DNA of 20,900 bases. Origin: a virus. Location: positions 1-20,900 of the IMG/VR virus record IMGVR_UViG_3300007513_000234. One strand, written 5' to 3'. The position numbers were made by a program, and so were the translations under genes. The stretch's first letter is position 1; each line of letters starts with the position of its first letter. Below are positions 1-8,909 of the stretch, piece after piece. The notes under the pieces are model-generated. The model saw only the letters and a list, made by a program, of their open reading frames with translations. It did no database searches and was not told the DNA's origin.

Positions 1-440
1 ACTAGCTGTGTTGTAACCACCTGTGGTGTTATAGTATAAACTATTATAACCACTAGCTACATTACTATCTCCTGTGGTGTTGGAGTATAAACTATAATAA
101 CCACTAGCTGTGTTGTAATTGCCTGTGGTGTTGGAGCGTAAACTATACATACCAGAGGCAGTGTTTTGATTACCTGTGGTGTTTGAGTATAAACTATACA
201 TACCACTAGCTGTGTTATAAGTACCTGTGGTGTTGTAGCGTAAACTCTGATAACCACTAGCTGTGTTGTAATTGCCTGTGGTGTTAGAGAATAAACTATA
301 ATAACCACTAGCTGTGTTTTGATTACCTGTGGTGTTGTAGCGTAAACTATACATACCAGAGGCTGTGTTGTAATTGCCTGTGGTGTTGTAGCGTAAACTC
401 TGATAACCACTAGCTGTGTTGTTAGAGCCTGTGGTGTTGG
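1..440 (-). repeat. 51-bp tandem repeat array inside the tail fibre gene
   Basis: Units begin at 1, 52, 103, 154, 205, 256, 307, 358 and 409 on the + strand, exactly 51 bp apart. Each encodes one 17-residue NTASGxxSLxxNTTG unit. Copies differ mainly in the SLRY/SLYS/SLFS and GYQ/GMY/GYY positions. The array continues past the left edge, so the copy number is unknown. Confidence 0.93.
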
Positions 441-2550
441 CAGTCAAAGCACCATCACCAACACCTACATTATAATCACCAGTAGTAATACTATCTACAG
501 CACCTGTGCCTAGTCCTAGGTTAGATGTGGCTGGAGTGGTGGCATCTGATAGGTCTCCGATGGCGGAAGCACCACCCGCACCACCCGCAGCATCCTGCAT
601 AGTAGGTGCAGCACCAGCACCATTACTTGTTAATACCTGTCCTGATGTTCCTACTGCAACCGTTGCGGGATTACCGCTGGCATCCCATGTGATTATTTCA
701 CCATCAGTACCATCTGCGAGGTCTGCTACATCTACATTAGAAAGACTGTTGCCAGTACCATTTGCATCAAATGTCTTATTGGTGAATGTCGTAGTCGAGG
801 ATGCTGTTGCGTTGTTAGAATCATAGGCTTGTACGTTTACACCGATGTCTGCATCTTTCAGTATAGTAGCGTCTGCTGGCTCATAGGTTCCTGTGTGGTT
901 ATGAGATGTAGCAGACTTACCGTCAAGCTGAGTTTGGATGGCAGAAGTTACACCATCAAGATAACCAGCTTCAGTTTGACTTACTGAAGAAGGAAGATGC
1001 TCATTACCTGCGCCAGTTGGATGAGAGTAGTTATTAGCACTAGCTTCAATACCGTCTAGCTTGGTGTGGTCTGCATCAGTAAAAGCATTGGTATCTAACT
1101 CAGCTTCATAGGCAGTCTTAATCTCTGCTCCAGTTTGGTCTGCTGTTGCTCCAGATTCCATTCCAGATAGCTTAGTCTGCTCTGTGACAGACATTTTCTT
1201 GTAAGTAGTGCCATCAGCAATATCATCTAATGTACCAGATAGTTCAGACAAATCATCTTTTGATTGAACTTGACTATCAACATAAGCCTTAACAGACTGT
1301 TGTGTTGGAACTTTAGTATCATCATCAGATGCCATATCATCTTCATCTACAACAAATGACATATTAGCCGTAGTTATATCAGATTCCATAACCGCACCAG
1401 CAGCATCTACATTAGTAGAATCAGTAACATCAGCACTGGCTTCAATGCCACTTAATTTAGTCTGTTCAGCATCACTAAACTCATTAGTATCAGCATTTGA
1501 CTCATAAGCAGTTTTGATTTCACTAGCAGATTGGTCAGCAGTAGCGTTTGCTTCTATTCCAGATAACTTAGTTTGTTCAGCATCACTAAATTCATTCGTA
1601 TCAGCATTAGCTTCATAAGCCGTCTTAATTTGAGCATTGGTTTGGTCAGCGGTTGCCCCAGCTTCAATGCCAGATAGTTTAGATTGCTCAGTAGCAGACA
1701 TTCTTTTATAAGTCGTGCCATCAGTAATATCATCAAGCGTACCACTTAATTCACTTAACGCATCTTTAGTTTCAACTTGACTATCAACATAAGCCTTAAC
1801 ACTTTGTTGTGTTGGTATCTTTGTAGCACTATTTGATGTCATAGCATCTTCATCTACAACAAACGACATATTCGCTGTGGTTGTATCTGATTCCATAACC
1901 GCACCAGCAGCATCAACATTAGTTGAATCAGTAACATCAGCAGAAGTTTCAATACCGCTTAATTTCGTGTCTTTAGTATCTGTGTAAGCATTGGCTTCGG
2001 CTTCGTATAAAGTCTTGATTTCAGCACCAGTTTGATCGGCTGTGGCTGCTGTTTCTATACCATCTAATTTAGTATTATCATCTGAAGTAAAGTTGATCTC
2101 TGTTAAGCCACCGTCACCAACTGAATAAGTAGTGTCAGTGTAGTTACCAGTGTGGATATTTGTAGCACCTTGATCAGCAGTCCAATCGATATGTTCGTTA
2201 GCAGAGAAGCCAACTAAATTGTCATGATTAACAATCGCTTCAATCTCGCCTGCTGTTTGATCAGCTGTAGCACCTGACTCGATACCATCTAACTTAGAAT
2301 GGTCAGCATCAGTGAATGCATTAGTGTCAGCATTGTTTTCATATGCAGTCTTGATCTCTGCATCTGTTTGGTCAGCAGTTGCGCTTGTCTCAATACCATC
2401 TAACTTAGTCTTGAGAGTAGAAGTGAAGTTCTCTTCTGTAATATTATCCTTAGTGATCTTCTTAGAAGTTCCACTATCGTTAATCAGGAACTCCTCAGTA
2501 CCTACTGGAGTAGTTTTAGATGTTAGGGCTGATACTTTAGTTGTAGCCAT
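1..2550 (-). CDS. Tail fibre protein with YadA-like NTTG/NTASG repeats, C-terminus cut by window edge
   Basis: The frame is open from an ATG at 2548-2550, with GGAG upstream, to the window edge: 850 codons and no stop. The N-terminus (MATTKVSALTSKTTPVG) is typical of phage tail-fibre proteins. The next ~500 residues repeat a KLDGIE/KLSGIE-ATADQT-EIKTAYE unit, including a near-duplicate module about 507 bp apart (near 1200-1440 and 1707-1947). A fibre-type segment (VGTSGQVLTSNGAGAAPT) follows. The last ~145 visible residues are eight full 17-residue repeats plus a partial one (NTASGxxSLxxNTTG), known from trimeric YadA-head-like beta-rolls in phage fibres. Such proteins often end in a self-cleaving S74-type chaperone, which would lie outside the window. 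The likely role is host receptor binding at the distal tail. The fibre assignment is strong; the receptor is unknown. Confidence 0.9.
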   Translation of the reverse strand, partial: MATTKVSALTSKTTPVGTEEFLINDSGTSKKITKDNITEENFTSTLKTKLDGIETSATADQTDAEIKTAYENNADTNAFTDADHSKLDGIESGATADQTAGEIEAIVNHDNLVGFSANEHIDWTADQGATNIHTGNYTDTTYSVGDGGLTEINFTSDDNTKLDGIETAATADQTGAEIKTLYEAEANAYTDTKDTKLSGIETSADVTDSTNVDAAGAVMESDTTTANMSFVVDEDAMTSNSATKIPTQQSVKAYVDSQVETKDALSELSGTLDDITDGTTYKRMSATEQSKLSGIEAGATADQTNAQIKTAYEANADTNEFSDAEQTKLSGIEANATADQSASEIKTAYESNADTNEFSDAEQTKLSGIEASADVTDSTNVDAAGAVMESDITTANMSFVVDEDDMASDDDTKVPTQQSVKAYVDSQVQSKDDLSELSGTLDDIADGTTYKKMSVTEQTKLSGMESGATADQTGAEIKTAYEAELDTNAFTDADHTKLDGIEASANNYSHPTGAGNEHLPSSVSQTEAGYLDGVTSAIQTQLDGKSATSHNHTGTYEPADATILKDADIGVNVQAYDSNNATASSTTTFTNKTFDANGTGNSLSNVDVADLADGTDGEIITWDASGNPATVAVGTSGQVLTSNGAGAAPTMQDAAGGAGGASAIGDLSDATTPATSNLGLGTGAVDSITTGDYNVGVGDGALTANTTGSNNTASGYQSLRYNTTGNYNTASGMYSLRYNTTGNQNTASGYYSLFSNTTGNYNTASGYQSLRYNTTGTYNTASGMYSLYSNTTGNQNTASGMYSLRSNTTGNYNTASGYYSLYSNTTGDSNVASGYNSLYYNTTGGYNTAS

Positions 2551-2553
2551 TGT

Positions 2554-2793
2554 TTATTGCTCCGTAATATAAAAGTCTGGAGAGGCGCTAGAAGAAGATT
2601 CCGTAATCAATAGAAGCCCATTCTCTGTAGTAAGCTCAAGAGCGGAAGAGGCTTGTGCGCCAAACTCTCTATCCCACTGCCTACGATTATCCAATACAGT
2701 TAAGAGCTTCTTTTTCTTCCAATGAAGTCTTGGGAATGAACGCGCTCTCGCTATAGGCTTACTCTTAAATACAGGAGGCTTGCTTCTTCGCAT
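2554..2793 (-). CDS. Unknown 79-aa protein between tail fibre and 187-aa gene
   Basis: This 79-residue gene starts at an ATG that overlaps the upstream stop (TAATG) and ends 3 bp before the fibre ATG, so it is translationally coupled in the late operon. The N-terminal half is strongly basic (MRRSKPPVFKSKPIARARS, then HWKKKK). The C-terminal half is polar and Ser-rich (ESSSSASPDFYITEQ). There is no signal peptide, membrane segment or recognised motif. Its place between capsid and fibre genes suggests a minor virion or assembly component, but that is inferred from context only. Confidence 0.75.
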   Translation of the reverse strand: MRRSKPPVFKSKPIARARSFPRLHWKKKKLLTVLDNRRQWDREFGAQASSALELTTENGLLLITESSSSASPDFYITEQ

Positions 2794-3356
2794 TACAAGC
2801 GATCCTCCATAGTCTTTCGACCAATGCGCTGTCTCTGCTTAAGTGATGCAAGCTCATCCTTGACCCCATCAAACAGACTGCCCATTTTGACAGTTCTTGA
2901 CTCGGCCTTTCTCCTCTTGAGAGAGCCTTTCTGAGCTACAGGGTCTTTGGTTCGTGGCTTTACTTTGACATCAGGAGCAGAAGTAAGCATTCCCTTCTGA
3001 ATATCAACAACCGTTGAGGAAGGTATCTCGCCCTTGTCATGCGACTTAGACTTAGGCTCTTTGCCTTGTTCTACCTTCGGGGTTTCGCCATCTTTCTCTA
3101 CTGGATCAAGATCATCCTCGACAGTCATCTCATCGAGCATATCTAGTAATTCGTCAACCTCAGAATCTTCTTGTGACTCTGGGAAGTTTAGAGCATTCTC
3201 TTCAATGAATGCTTGGATTTCTTCTGGTGAAGCGCCAGGATTTTCTGCTCGGTATACTTGAAGAAGAAGAGACTCGTACAGAGTAGCAATCTTCCCCCTA
3301 ATCTTTTCTAGTTCAAGACCAAATGTACTGTCATCAGCTATGTTTGCTACCTGCAT
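2793..3356 (-). CDS. Unknown 187-aa acidic/basic late protein
   Basis: 187 residues. The first ~30 residues look helical (LELEKIRGKIATLYESLLLQVY). Residues ~55-90 are very acidic (SEVDELLDMLDEMTVEDDLD). The rest is Lys/Arg-rich and probably disordered, with a helical, charged end (DELASLKQRQRIGRKTMEDRL). Its first 23 bp overlap the 3' end of the FmdB-like gene, and its last base overlaps the next ATG, so it sits inside the late operon. No family was recognised. Low-complexity charge segregation is common in phage assembly or minor structural proteins; that role is a guess. Confidence 0.8.
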   Translation of the reverse strand: MQVANIADDSTFGLELEKIRGKIATLYESLLLQVYRAENPGASPEEIQAFIEENALNFPESQEDSEVDELLDMLDEMTVEDDLDPVEKDGETPKVEQGKEPKSKSHDKGEIPSSTVVDIQKGMLTSAPDVKVKPRTKDPVAQKGSLKRRKAESRTVKMGSLFDGVKDELASLKQRQRIGRKTMEDRL

Positions 3357-3555
3357 TTTCGTGTACCCTCGCCCACTTATCGTATGCGCCTGGGAATCCT
3401 GGGTCGGTTCCGTCTAACGCAATGTTAGGTGTTGATACAATGAATGATGCTGGTTTATCACATTTTTTGCAAGTAGTTGTTTCAGTTCGGTTCTCTACCG
3501 ATCTCAACCTTGTTGAAATATGACCTTCCTCACACTTGTACTCGTAGATAGGAAT
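3334..3555 (-). CDS. FmdB-like zinc-ribbon protein, 73 aa, apparent ATT start
   Basis: Translating the minus strand from 3555 gives a 73-residue protein beginning PIYEYKCEEGH, the hallmark N-terminus of FmdB-like zinc ribbons (usually MPIYEYKC). Likely metal ligands are C8, H12 and the CKKC pair C29/C32. The C-terminal half (LDGTDPGFPGAYDKW) resembles small phage zinc-ribbon proteins found beside capsid genes. The frame has an in-frame TGA seven codons upstream and no ATG, GTG or TTG before PIYEYKC. The codon at the family start position is ATT, preceded by GGGAGGG at good spacing. Either ATT initiates, or an assembly error hides the start. It lies 70 bp after the capsid gene and overlaps the next gene by 23 bp. 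Function is unknown beyond metal binding. Confidence 0.75.
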   Translation of the reverse strand: MPIYEYKCEEGHISTRLRSVENRTETTTCKKCDKPASFIVSTPNIALDGTDPGFPGAYDKWARVHENAGSKHS

Positions 3556-3625
3556 GACTATACCCTCCCAAATTCACCAAACATAAAGGGGTACTCACCT
3601 TTCGGCTTTCCCCCTCCACTTAAAC

Positions 3626-4546
3626 TCAGCTTTCAGGTACTACGAATGCTACAGCAGCGTCATTACGAAGCTCTGCAATACCGTAGATGCAATCTGAAGT
3701 ATACAGATCACCCAGATATTCCTGCTTGTACTGAGTCTGAGAACGTACACCGACCTGCTCTGCGAGACACATAGCGTCTTTGTGCATCAACAGACCAACA
3801 CGGTCAGAACCCTCAGTAGTAGGACAGTTGCTAGAAACGTATACGTCAACACCGTAGATCATACCGATCTTACCAGTCTTGATTGCGTCACCAGAACCGA
3901 TGTACTGCTGCTCAGTGAAGCGGTTGATACCCAACAGGTCGTTAGCCGCTACAGGAGGGATAATCAGTGAACGTCCGTCCATAGGAACGTCAGCGTTATC
4001 CAGAGTCAGGATCATCTTACGGATACCGGCATCAACGATGTCAGTAGCGTTAGGTGAATCTCCAGTAAATGCAGTGGTACCATCACCACCGATTACAGCG
4101 TTCTCGTATGCAGAAGCACCAGAACCACCGACAGTACCACCCTGGAAGCCCTCAGCCAGAGCAAGCAGATCAGTATCTACCTGCTTAGACAGAGCATAAC
4201 CAGCGTCATCAGTGTAGAACTTACGCATGGAAGAGAGAGACTGAACCTCTGCGATGTCCTCGATCAGCTTTGAATACTCGTAGTGCTTGTCCAAAGAGAC
4301 ATTTACTACAGAGTTAGTGGCAGCAGACAGAGTTACCTGAGAGCCAGCAGCCTTAGCAGAAGCTGAACCACGACTAGGGACAGGAATATGGATGGTGTCA
4401 CCCTTCTTGCCCTTATGGTTAATGCGAGTTACGAGGTTAGCAGCAACAAGGTTAGACTTGTATGCGCCGATGACCTCATCAGACCATAGCTCTGGAATAA
4501 AGTTTCCAGCTACGGTAGTAGTTGTGTTGTTAGTACCCAATGGCAT
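3626..4546 (-). CDS. Major capsid protein (HK97-fold type)
   Basis: 306 residues, directly downstream of the scaffold gene, with AGGAG before the ATG. The start (MPLGTNNTTTTVAGNFIPELWSD), the early GKKGDTIHIPVPSRG segment and the C-terminus (GIAELRNDAAVAFVVPES) match the pattern of podophage-type major coat proteins. The central sequence (DAGYALSKQVDTDLLALAEG; PMDGRSLIIPPVAANDLL; GVDVYVSSNCP) is typical of HK97-fold coat spine-helix and A-domain regions. The product would form the icosahedral head on the scaffold. Length and gene order (portal, scaffold, coat) agree. The family call rests on recognition and synteny, not alignment. Confidence 0.88.
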   Translation of the reverse strand: MPLGTNNTTTTVAGNFIPELWSDEVIGAYKSNLVAANLVTRINHKGKKGDTIHIPVPSRGSASAKAAGSQVTLSAATNSVVNVSLDKHYEYSKLIEDIAEVQSLSSMRKFYTDDAGYALSKQVDTDLLALAEGFQGGTVGGSGASAYENAVIGGDGTTAFTGDSPNATDIVDAGIRKMILTLDNADVPMDGRSLIIPPVAANDLLGINRFTEQQYIGSGDAIKTGKIGMIYGVDVYVSSNCPTTEGSDRVGLLMHKDAMCLAEQVGVRSQTQYKQEYLGDLYTSDCIYGIAELRNDAAVAFVVPES

Positions 4547-4568
4547 AATAAACTCCTAAATATATCAG

Positions 4569-5357
4569 TTACTTAACCCTGCCTTCCTGATATGCCTGAT
4601 AGATTTCATCTGCAAGCGTATCGTACTTGGCAGGGTCGGTTTGTTTCAAACGAATCAAATCAGCCCTACGGTAGATTTTCTTTCCTGCTGTGGATTCGCC
4701 AGAGGACTTCGATACACCTTTGCCAGCTTTGAGGCCGTTTTTACGGTTCTCCTCTTTAGCTGCTTCGACCTCCTGAGTCTTGGAAATCATCTTTCGATCC
4801 TTCCAATTCGTCAGCAGTTCGTTACCTGCATCAAAGTTATAATTCGCATTCGCCTGTTGGAACAGTTGAACTCGAATCGGACTCTCGCTTACCCACTCCT
4901 GAAAACTTCTGTCTTGTACGACATCCATGTAATCAGGATGTGCGCCTGCAAACTTCTGTTGAGAGCTTTGCTGCTGCTGCAACTTGGTCTGCTCACGCAT
5001 CTGTTGAATTGTCGGATCATTTTCGATTGCCCTTTGTACTGCTGCACTCGGGTCGTCAAAGAAATCCGGCTCTTCAACCTCTACTTGTGGTTCCGGTTTA
5101 GCCTGTTGCTGTAACAACGAATCAGCGTATTGCTTGAGGGGCCGAAGCTCACCTAGTTCTGCTCCTTGTTGTTTCATCTTATCCTCTAGGTTTAGATAAG
5201 AATTCACAATGTCCTCAGCACTTTTCCCCTCAAAGCGTTCTGGCATCTGAAATGCAGGTTGTTCCTCTTCGGCCTGTACTTCCTCTACCTGTTCAACTTC
5301 TTGAGGTTCTGACTGTTGATATTCCTCAGTTTCGGCTACTACACTCTCCACATTCAT
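4569..5357 (-). CDS. Capsid scaffolding protein
   Basis: 262 residues, very acidic and Gln/Glu-rich at the N-terminus. The block RFEGKSAEDIVNSYLNLEDKMKQQGAELGELRPL (about residues 41-75) is characteristic of phage scaffolding proteins. A long Gln-rich helical region follows (MREQTKLQQQQSS), then a basic C-terminus (KKIYRRADLIRLKQTDPAKYD) of the kind that contacts the coat. It lies between portal and capsid genes, the usual scaffold position, with GGAGA upstream of its ATG. It should template procapsid assembly and be released before DNA packaging. No protease domain is visible, so release is probably not by self-cleavage. Confidence 0.85.
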   Translation of the reverse strand: MNVESVVAETEEYQQSEPQEVEQVEEVQAEEEQPAFQMPERFEGKSAEDIVNSYLNLEDKMKQQGAELGELRPLKQYADSLLQQQAKPEPQVEVEEPDFFDDPSAAVQRAIENDPTIQQMREQTKLQQQQSSQQKFAGAHPDYMDVVQDRSFQEWVSESPIRVQLFQQANANYNFDAGNELLTNWKDRKMISKTQEVEAAKEENRKNGLKAGKGVSKSSGESTAGKKIYRRADLIRLKQTDPAKYDTLADEIYQAYQEGRVK

Positions 5358-5410
5358 AAGTTAATTTTCTCCATTTGGCATCCGAAGGATGTTATCCATT
5401 GGGTTAATAT

Positions 5411-5644
5411 TTACTCTGGCTCTTCCGAGTTTTCCAGAGTCAGCTTAGTAGACTCTTCTAAATTCAATAACATATTGAGAATACTCAACTGCCCTCGAAT
5501 ATAGAACAAGTCCTTTTCATTGTCAATTGACACAACGCTATCTATAGATTTGGCTAGATTTCCCAGCTCTTCTAATAAGTCGATCCAGCCAGCCTCTACA
5601 AAGAGATTGAGCCTATTGTCAAAGAATTCTTTATCGTCCTGCAT
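5411..5644 (-). CDS. Unknown 77-aa acidic helical protein after portal
   Basis: 77 residues, starting 14 bp inside the 3' end of the portal gene, so translation is coupled. The sequence is acidic and looks all-helical (EFFDNRLNLFVEAGWIDLLEEL ... KDLFYIRGQLSILNMLLNLEES). Short proteins of this look (EGW-LL--- then DL-Y-KGQ---L--LL) occur next to portal genes in other podophage-like genomes and are normally left hypothetical. It could assist portal or procapsid assembly; this is inferred from position only. Confidence 0.75.
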   Translation of the reverse strand: MQDDKEFFDNRLNLFVEAGWIDLLEELGNLAKSIDSVVSIDNEKDLFYIRGQLSILNMLLNLEESTKLTLENSEEPE

Positions 5645-7601
5645 TTATAGCCTCTTGCCTAGCCTTTGCGTAGTTCAAAGCTGTCTCAGACTGTAAGTGT
5701 TGCATTTCAGGAATGTTTCGTGCAGTCTCTACCTTGAGATTTGCGATCTTCGCTGCCTTCTCTTCAACTCTAATCGCTTGCTCCTGGAGATTGAGTTGCT
5801 CCTTCGCCATTTCAAGCTCTGGGATTTTGAGGGGCGGTAGTTCTTTAGCCTGTGCGTCCACCATATACTTAGCAGTTTGAGCTTGAGTCTTTTGAACATC
5901 AGCGGCCTTTTGATCCAATTCAAGTTTGACACCCTGCATCTGCATTTCAGTGACCATCTGCTGTTGTTGTTGCTGCCCTGGTGATGGTTGCATTTGCTGC
6001 ATAATAGCCTGAATCATCTGATCTCGATTGGAGAGAGATGAATTCTCGAAGATTCCAAGCAGGATAATCCAGTATGCAGGAGTCCCTTGCTCCATCAGGG
6101 AGAGAAGCTGGATCAATTGAGTCTGCTCTAGCTCCTTGGCCATGATGCCCATACTTGATGATGGAATAAACTTGTAGTCAGCTACAGGATACCGTTGAGG
6201 GTCGAACTGGATCTTTCTCCATGCAGACTTCTTGATTGCAGGAATCAGGAATCCACCCTGGAAATTCATCAAAGTACGCTTCTGTCGCTTGATTGAAGCG
6301 GCTTGAAGCATAGACATACCGGATGCAGTAGCATTTCGAGGATTAGTAGCACCACTTGTCGCCGTATCCATCGAACCAGTACCCATCTGAATCATTCGCT
6401 CAAGCTCTGCTGCCTGGGTAAATGTCTGATTATCCATGTTGCCGAAGTTCATTGGCATCAATACGGAGCGTGGATCACCGTTAGTTACTACGCTCTTACC
6501 TGGGCGAACCTCTAGCTTGGTTCCCCTGGGTAGTCGTGTGGCATCTACACCCATCATTGGGTGAGTAGTAAGTGCCAACCCATCGATTCTTGCTCTCAGC
6601 TCTGCATCGAGAGCCTTTTGAGGATTAAATCCCTTCTCTGCTACGCCTCTTCCCCAGAATTTGTTAGGGACTTGGTCGTGCTGGTAAGCGATGAAGGGTC
6701 GATCTTTCATCATAAAGGGATTTTCTACAGCCCTTAGAACAGAATGATCGTTGGCAATCGTTACTACTGCCTCTACAAGCTCGTCAGAGTCGTAATCGAA
6801 CTCTTGATCTTGAGAGTTATTCAGGAACTTCTTAGGAACCAGCCCCCAGTACTCGACAATCTTTACCTTGTCATCAGCATTGGTGTTATCTGGCTCGTCA
6901 TCAAACCCGAAATCTGCCTTATCATAAGCTCCGATAGGCTTATCTTCATAGACTCCTTCGTTAATGCTGTTGATGATGGAGAATCGTGGCTTCACTACGA
7001 TGTGTGCGACACCAAGAGCCTCATCAACTGAGTTTGCAGACGAATCAATGACGAATTGATTTGGATCAACTGCCTCAAAGCCCACCTGAACGACTGTTTC
7101 TTCGGTCACTCCACGAACTGAGGTCAGAGTACCTTCTACTGGCATCTCTGCTGGCTTAATCTCTACGGTTTCTTCGGTAATGATCTTGCCAATACCTGTT
7201 CCGTAGATAGCGCCGTTGAGGAGAATCTCGTTGATGGCCTCAATCGCCCCTGCTGACTCCAAATCCTCTTTGAGTCGGGTACGAACAAGCCCTGCATCTT
7301 GTGGATTCTCATCTAAAACATCATCACGGAGGTCAAACCAGTTGTCATTTCCGAATGTTGCCTCGGATAACTCAGCTACAGCAGCCTCAATAGCCTGTTG
7401 GAGTGCTGGAGCAACGATCTTTGACCGCTCTGAATCCCTAGTCTTGTCCTCACTCGACCAAATACCACGCCATAGACGGTAATATTCGTTCCATTTCTCC
7501 TCATAGTTCTGTTTTCTATGAGCTTCCCAATCGTCAACACGGGTAGTTACCCATGAAGCAAGTTGGGCTTGAGGGTCTGTATAGACTAATTCATCATTCA
7601 T
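5631..7601 (-). CDS. Portal protein
   Basis: 656 residues, the size of P22-like portals. Features supporting the call are a helical N-terminus (DDWEAHRKQNYEEKWNEYYRLWRG), an internal segment WGRGVAEKGFNPQKALDAELRARIDGLAL, the clip/stem-like part (ATSGATNPRNATASGMSMLQAA), and a long Gln-rich helical C-terminus with a QQQQQQ run followed by charged coiled coil resembling a portal barrel. It follows the large terminase gene by 60 bp, standard synteny. Twelve copies would form the ring through which DNA is packaged and to which the tail attaches. AAGGA precedes the ATG. The portal call is firm; the P22-type subfamily is inferred. Confidence 0.9.
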   Translation of the reverse strand: MNDELVYTDPQAQLASWVTTRVDDWEAHRKQNYEEKWNEYYRLWRGIWSSEDKTRDSERSKIVAPALQQAIEAAVAELSEATFGNDNWFDLRDDVLDENPQDAGLVRTRLKEDLESAGAIEAINEILLNGAIYGTGIGKIITEETVEIKPAEMPVEGTLTSVRGVTEETVVQVGFEAVDPNQFVIDSSANSVDEALGVAHIVVKPRFSIINSINEGVYEDKPIGAYDKADFGFDDEPDNTNADDKVKIVEYWGLVPKKFLNNSQDQEFDYDSDELVEAVVTIANDHSVLRAVENPFMMKDRPFIAYQHDQVPNKFWGRGVAEKGFNPQKALDAELRARIDGLALTTHPMMGVDATRLPRGTKLEVRPGKSVVTNGDPRSVLMPMNFGNMDNQTFTQAAELERMIQMGTGSMDTATSGATNPRNATASGMSMLQAASIKRQKRTLMNFQGGFLIPAIKKSAWRKIQFDPQRYPVADYKFIPSSSMGIMAKELEQTQLIQLLSLMEQGTPAYWIILLGIFENSSLSNRDQMIQAIMQQMQPSPGQQQQQQMVTEMQMQGVKLELDQKAADVQKTQAQTAKYMVDAQAKELPPLKIPELEMAKEQLNLQEQAIRVEEKAAKIANLKVETARNIPEMQHLQSETALNYAKARQEAINAGR

Positions 7602-7661
7602 AATTGAGTCCTTGCAAGATCAATAAGCGAATAGTCGCCCTAAATCACTGAATTGTCAACT

Positions 7662-8909
7662 TTAGTAGCCAGCATACTCATCTGAATACTCGTAGTCCTC
7701 CAATTCGATACTGCTTGCAAAATCAGCAATAGATACCTGATCGATATACGCTAAAGCATCAATCAGATCGTCATGGACACCTTTTGCTGGAAAATCAAGG
7801 AGTTGCGTAACGAAATCATGGTTCCAATCAGCTTTATTCAACGTGATCTTGCCATGCTCTAGCCTACCCTGTAATGCCCAAGTAATTCGCTCGGTCTTTT
7901 TCTTACCTCCATGAGTGACTGTGGTGATGTTTATCCATCTACCCTTAGACCTCATTTCATCCTCAAGGTACGGCATGATGGCATTCTTCAAAGAACCTTT
8001 CTCGATGCCAACCGTTGTAGCCTGAACGTCGATAGCCGCTGAGAGGATTCGTGCTGCTGTCTCCTTGATCGACCACCTGCCGTGATAAATATCCTTTACG
8101 AACCACTCATCCGCATTAATTTTAACTATGGCAATAGCTGTTTCATCGAGTTTTTGCTTCGTTCTGGATGCGTCATTCCCTACTGCCTCAAAACCAGCAG
8201 GGTCAACTGCGATAACGTAACTTCCTTGTGTTGGCTCCTCTCCATACTGAATCCAGTCCTCTTTGAAGATTCCTCCGCTGAATGTTTGGAAGCTGGCCTC
8301 GAACTCCTGCCTGAAAGCCGTTGTGGACATGGATTCCTTGGCGTGTTTGATCTCCCTTGGATCAATCAGCGGGTTGTCTGTCGAGTTAAACTGGAAAGCC
8401 TCCCAATCCTCTAAGTCCTGAGCGTCTTGCCATAGCTCGTAAAAGTGATTCTTACCTTCTGGAGTCCCAATAAACAGAGCATCACCCTTAACGTCAGCCA
8501 GTGTTGGCCTCAGAATCATCTCCCAAGTAGCAGGCTTCATCGTTGCGTACTCATCCAGCACGATATACCGATAACCTACTCCACGGAGAGAGTCTGGCTT
8601 ATCAGCACCTTTGAGATGAATCTTGATACCATTGACAAGGGTAATCACCATGTCGGATTCACTGATCTGAGCCGTTACAGAGGATGCAGCATTCTTGATC
8701 TCTCCCCACATGATGCTCTTTGCCATGCCCAAAGTAGGCGCAACGTAAAGTACATCCTTATCTTTCGACTCTAAGCCCTTGAGAATTAACGTCCACATGG
8801 ATAAGTAGGTTTTGCCTCCTCTACGGCCAGCAGCCACAACCTTAAATCGAGACTTAGAATTAAAGACCTCTAACTGCTTCTTGTGGAAATTGACGTTTAA
8901 CTCAGCCAT
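7662..8909 (-). CDS. terL: Terminase large subunit (packaging ATPase and nuclease)
   Basis: 415 residues. The N-terminal ATPase has Walker A GRRGGKT (residues 28-34), Walker B YIVLDE (115-120) and a coupling motif GTPEG (148-152). The C-terminal RNase H-like nuclease has acidic residues at D236 (VDPAG), E303 (GIEKG) and D380/D381 (HDDLIDALAY). The length is compact but normal for this Terminase_6-like group. It cuts concatemeric DNA and pumps it through the portal encoded next. GGGAGAAA lies just upstream of the ATG, which overlaps the end of the four-Cys mini-gene by 8 bp. All key residues appear present. Confidence 0.95.
   Translation of the reverse strand: MAELNVNFHKKQLEVFNSKSRFKVVAAGRRGGKTYLSMWTLILKGLESKDKDVLYVAPTLGMAKSIMWGEIKNAASSVTAQISESDMVITLVNGIKIHLKGADKPDSLRGVGYRYIVLDEYATMKPATWEMILRPTLADVKGDALFIGTPEGKNHFYELWQDAQDLEDWEAFQFNSTDNPLIDPREIKHAKESMSTTAFRQEFEASFQTFSGGIFKEDWIQYGEEPTQGSYVIAVDPAGFEAVGNDASRTKQKLDETAIAIVKINADEWFVKDIYHGRWSIKETAARILSAAIDVQATTVGIEKGSLKNAIMPYLEDEMRSKGRWINITTVTHGGKKKTERITWALQGRLEHGKITLNKADWNHDFVTQLLDFPAKGVHDDLIDALAYIDQVSIADFASSIELEDYEYSDEYAGY

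Noticed and set aside
3541-3625. Intrinsic terminator after the capsid gene
   Set aside because: The only stem (AAAGG...CCTTT) is short with an 8-nt loop and has no T-run.
4641-5114. Plus-strand 157-codon frame opposite the scaffold gene
   Set aside because: Leu/Cys-rich antisense shadow of a Gln/Glu-rich gene; no ribosome site and wrong strand for the operon.
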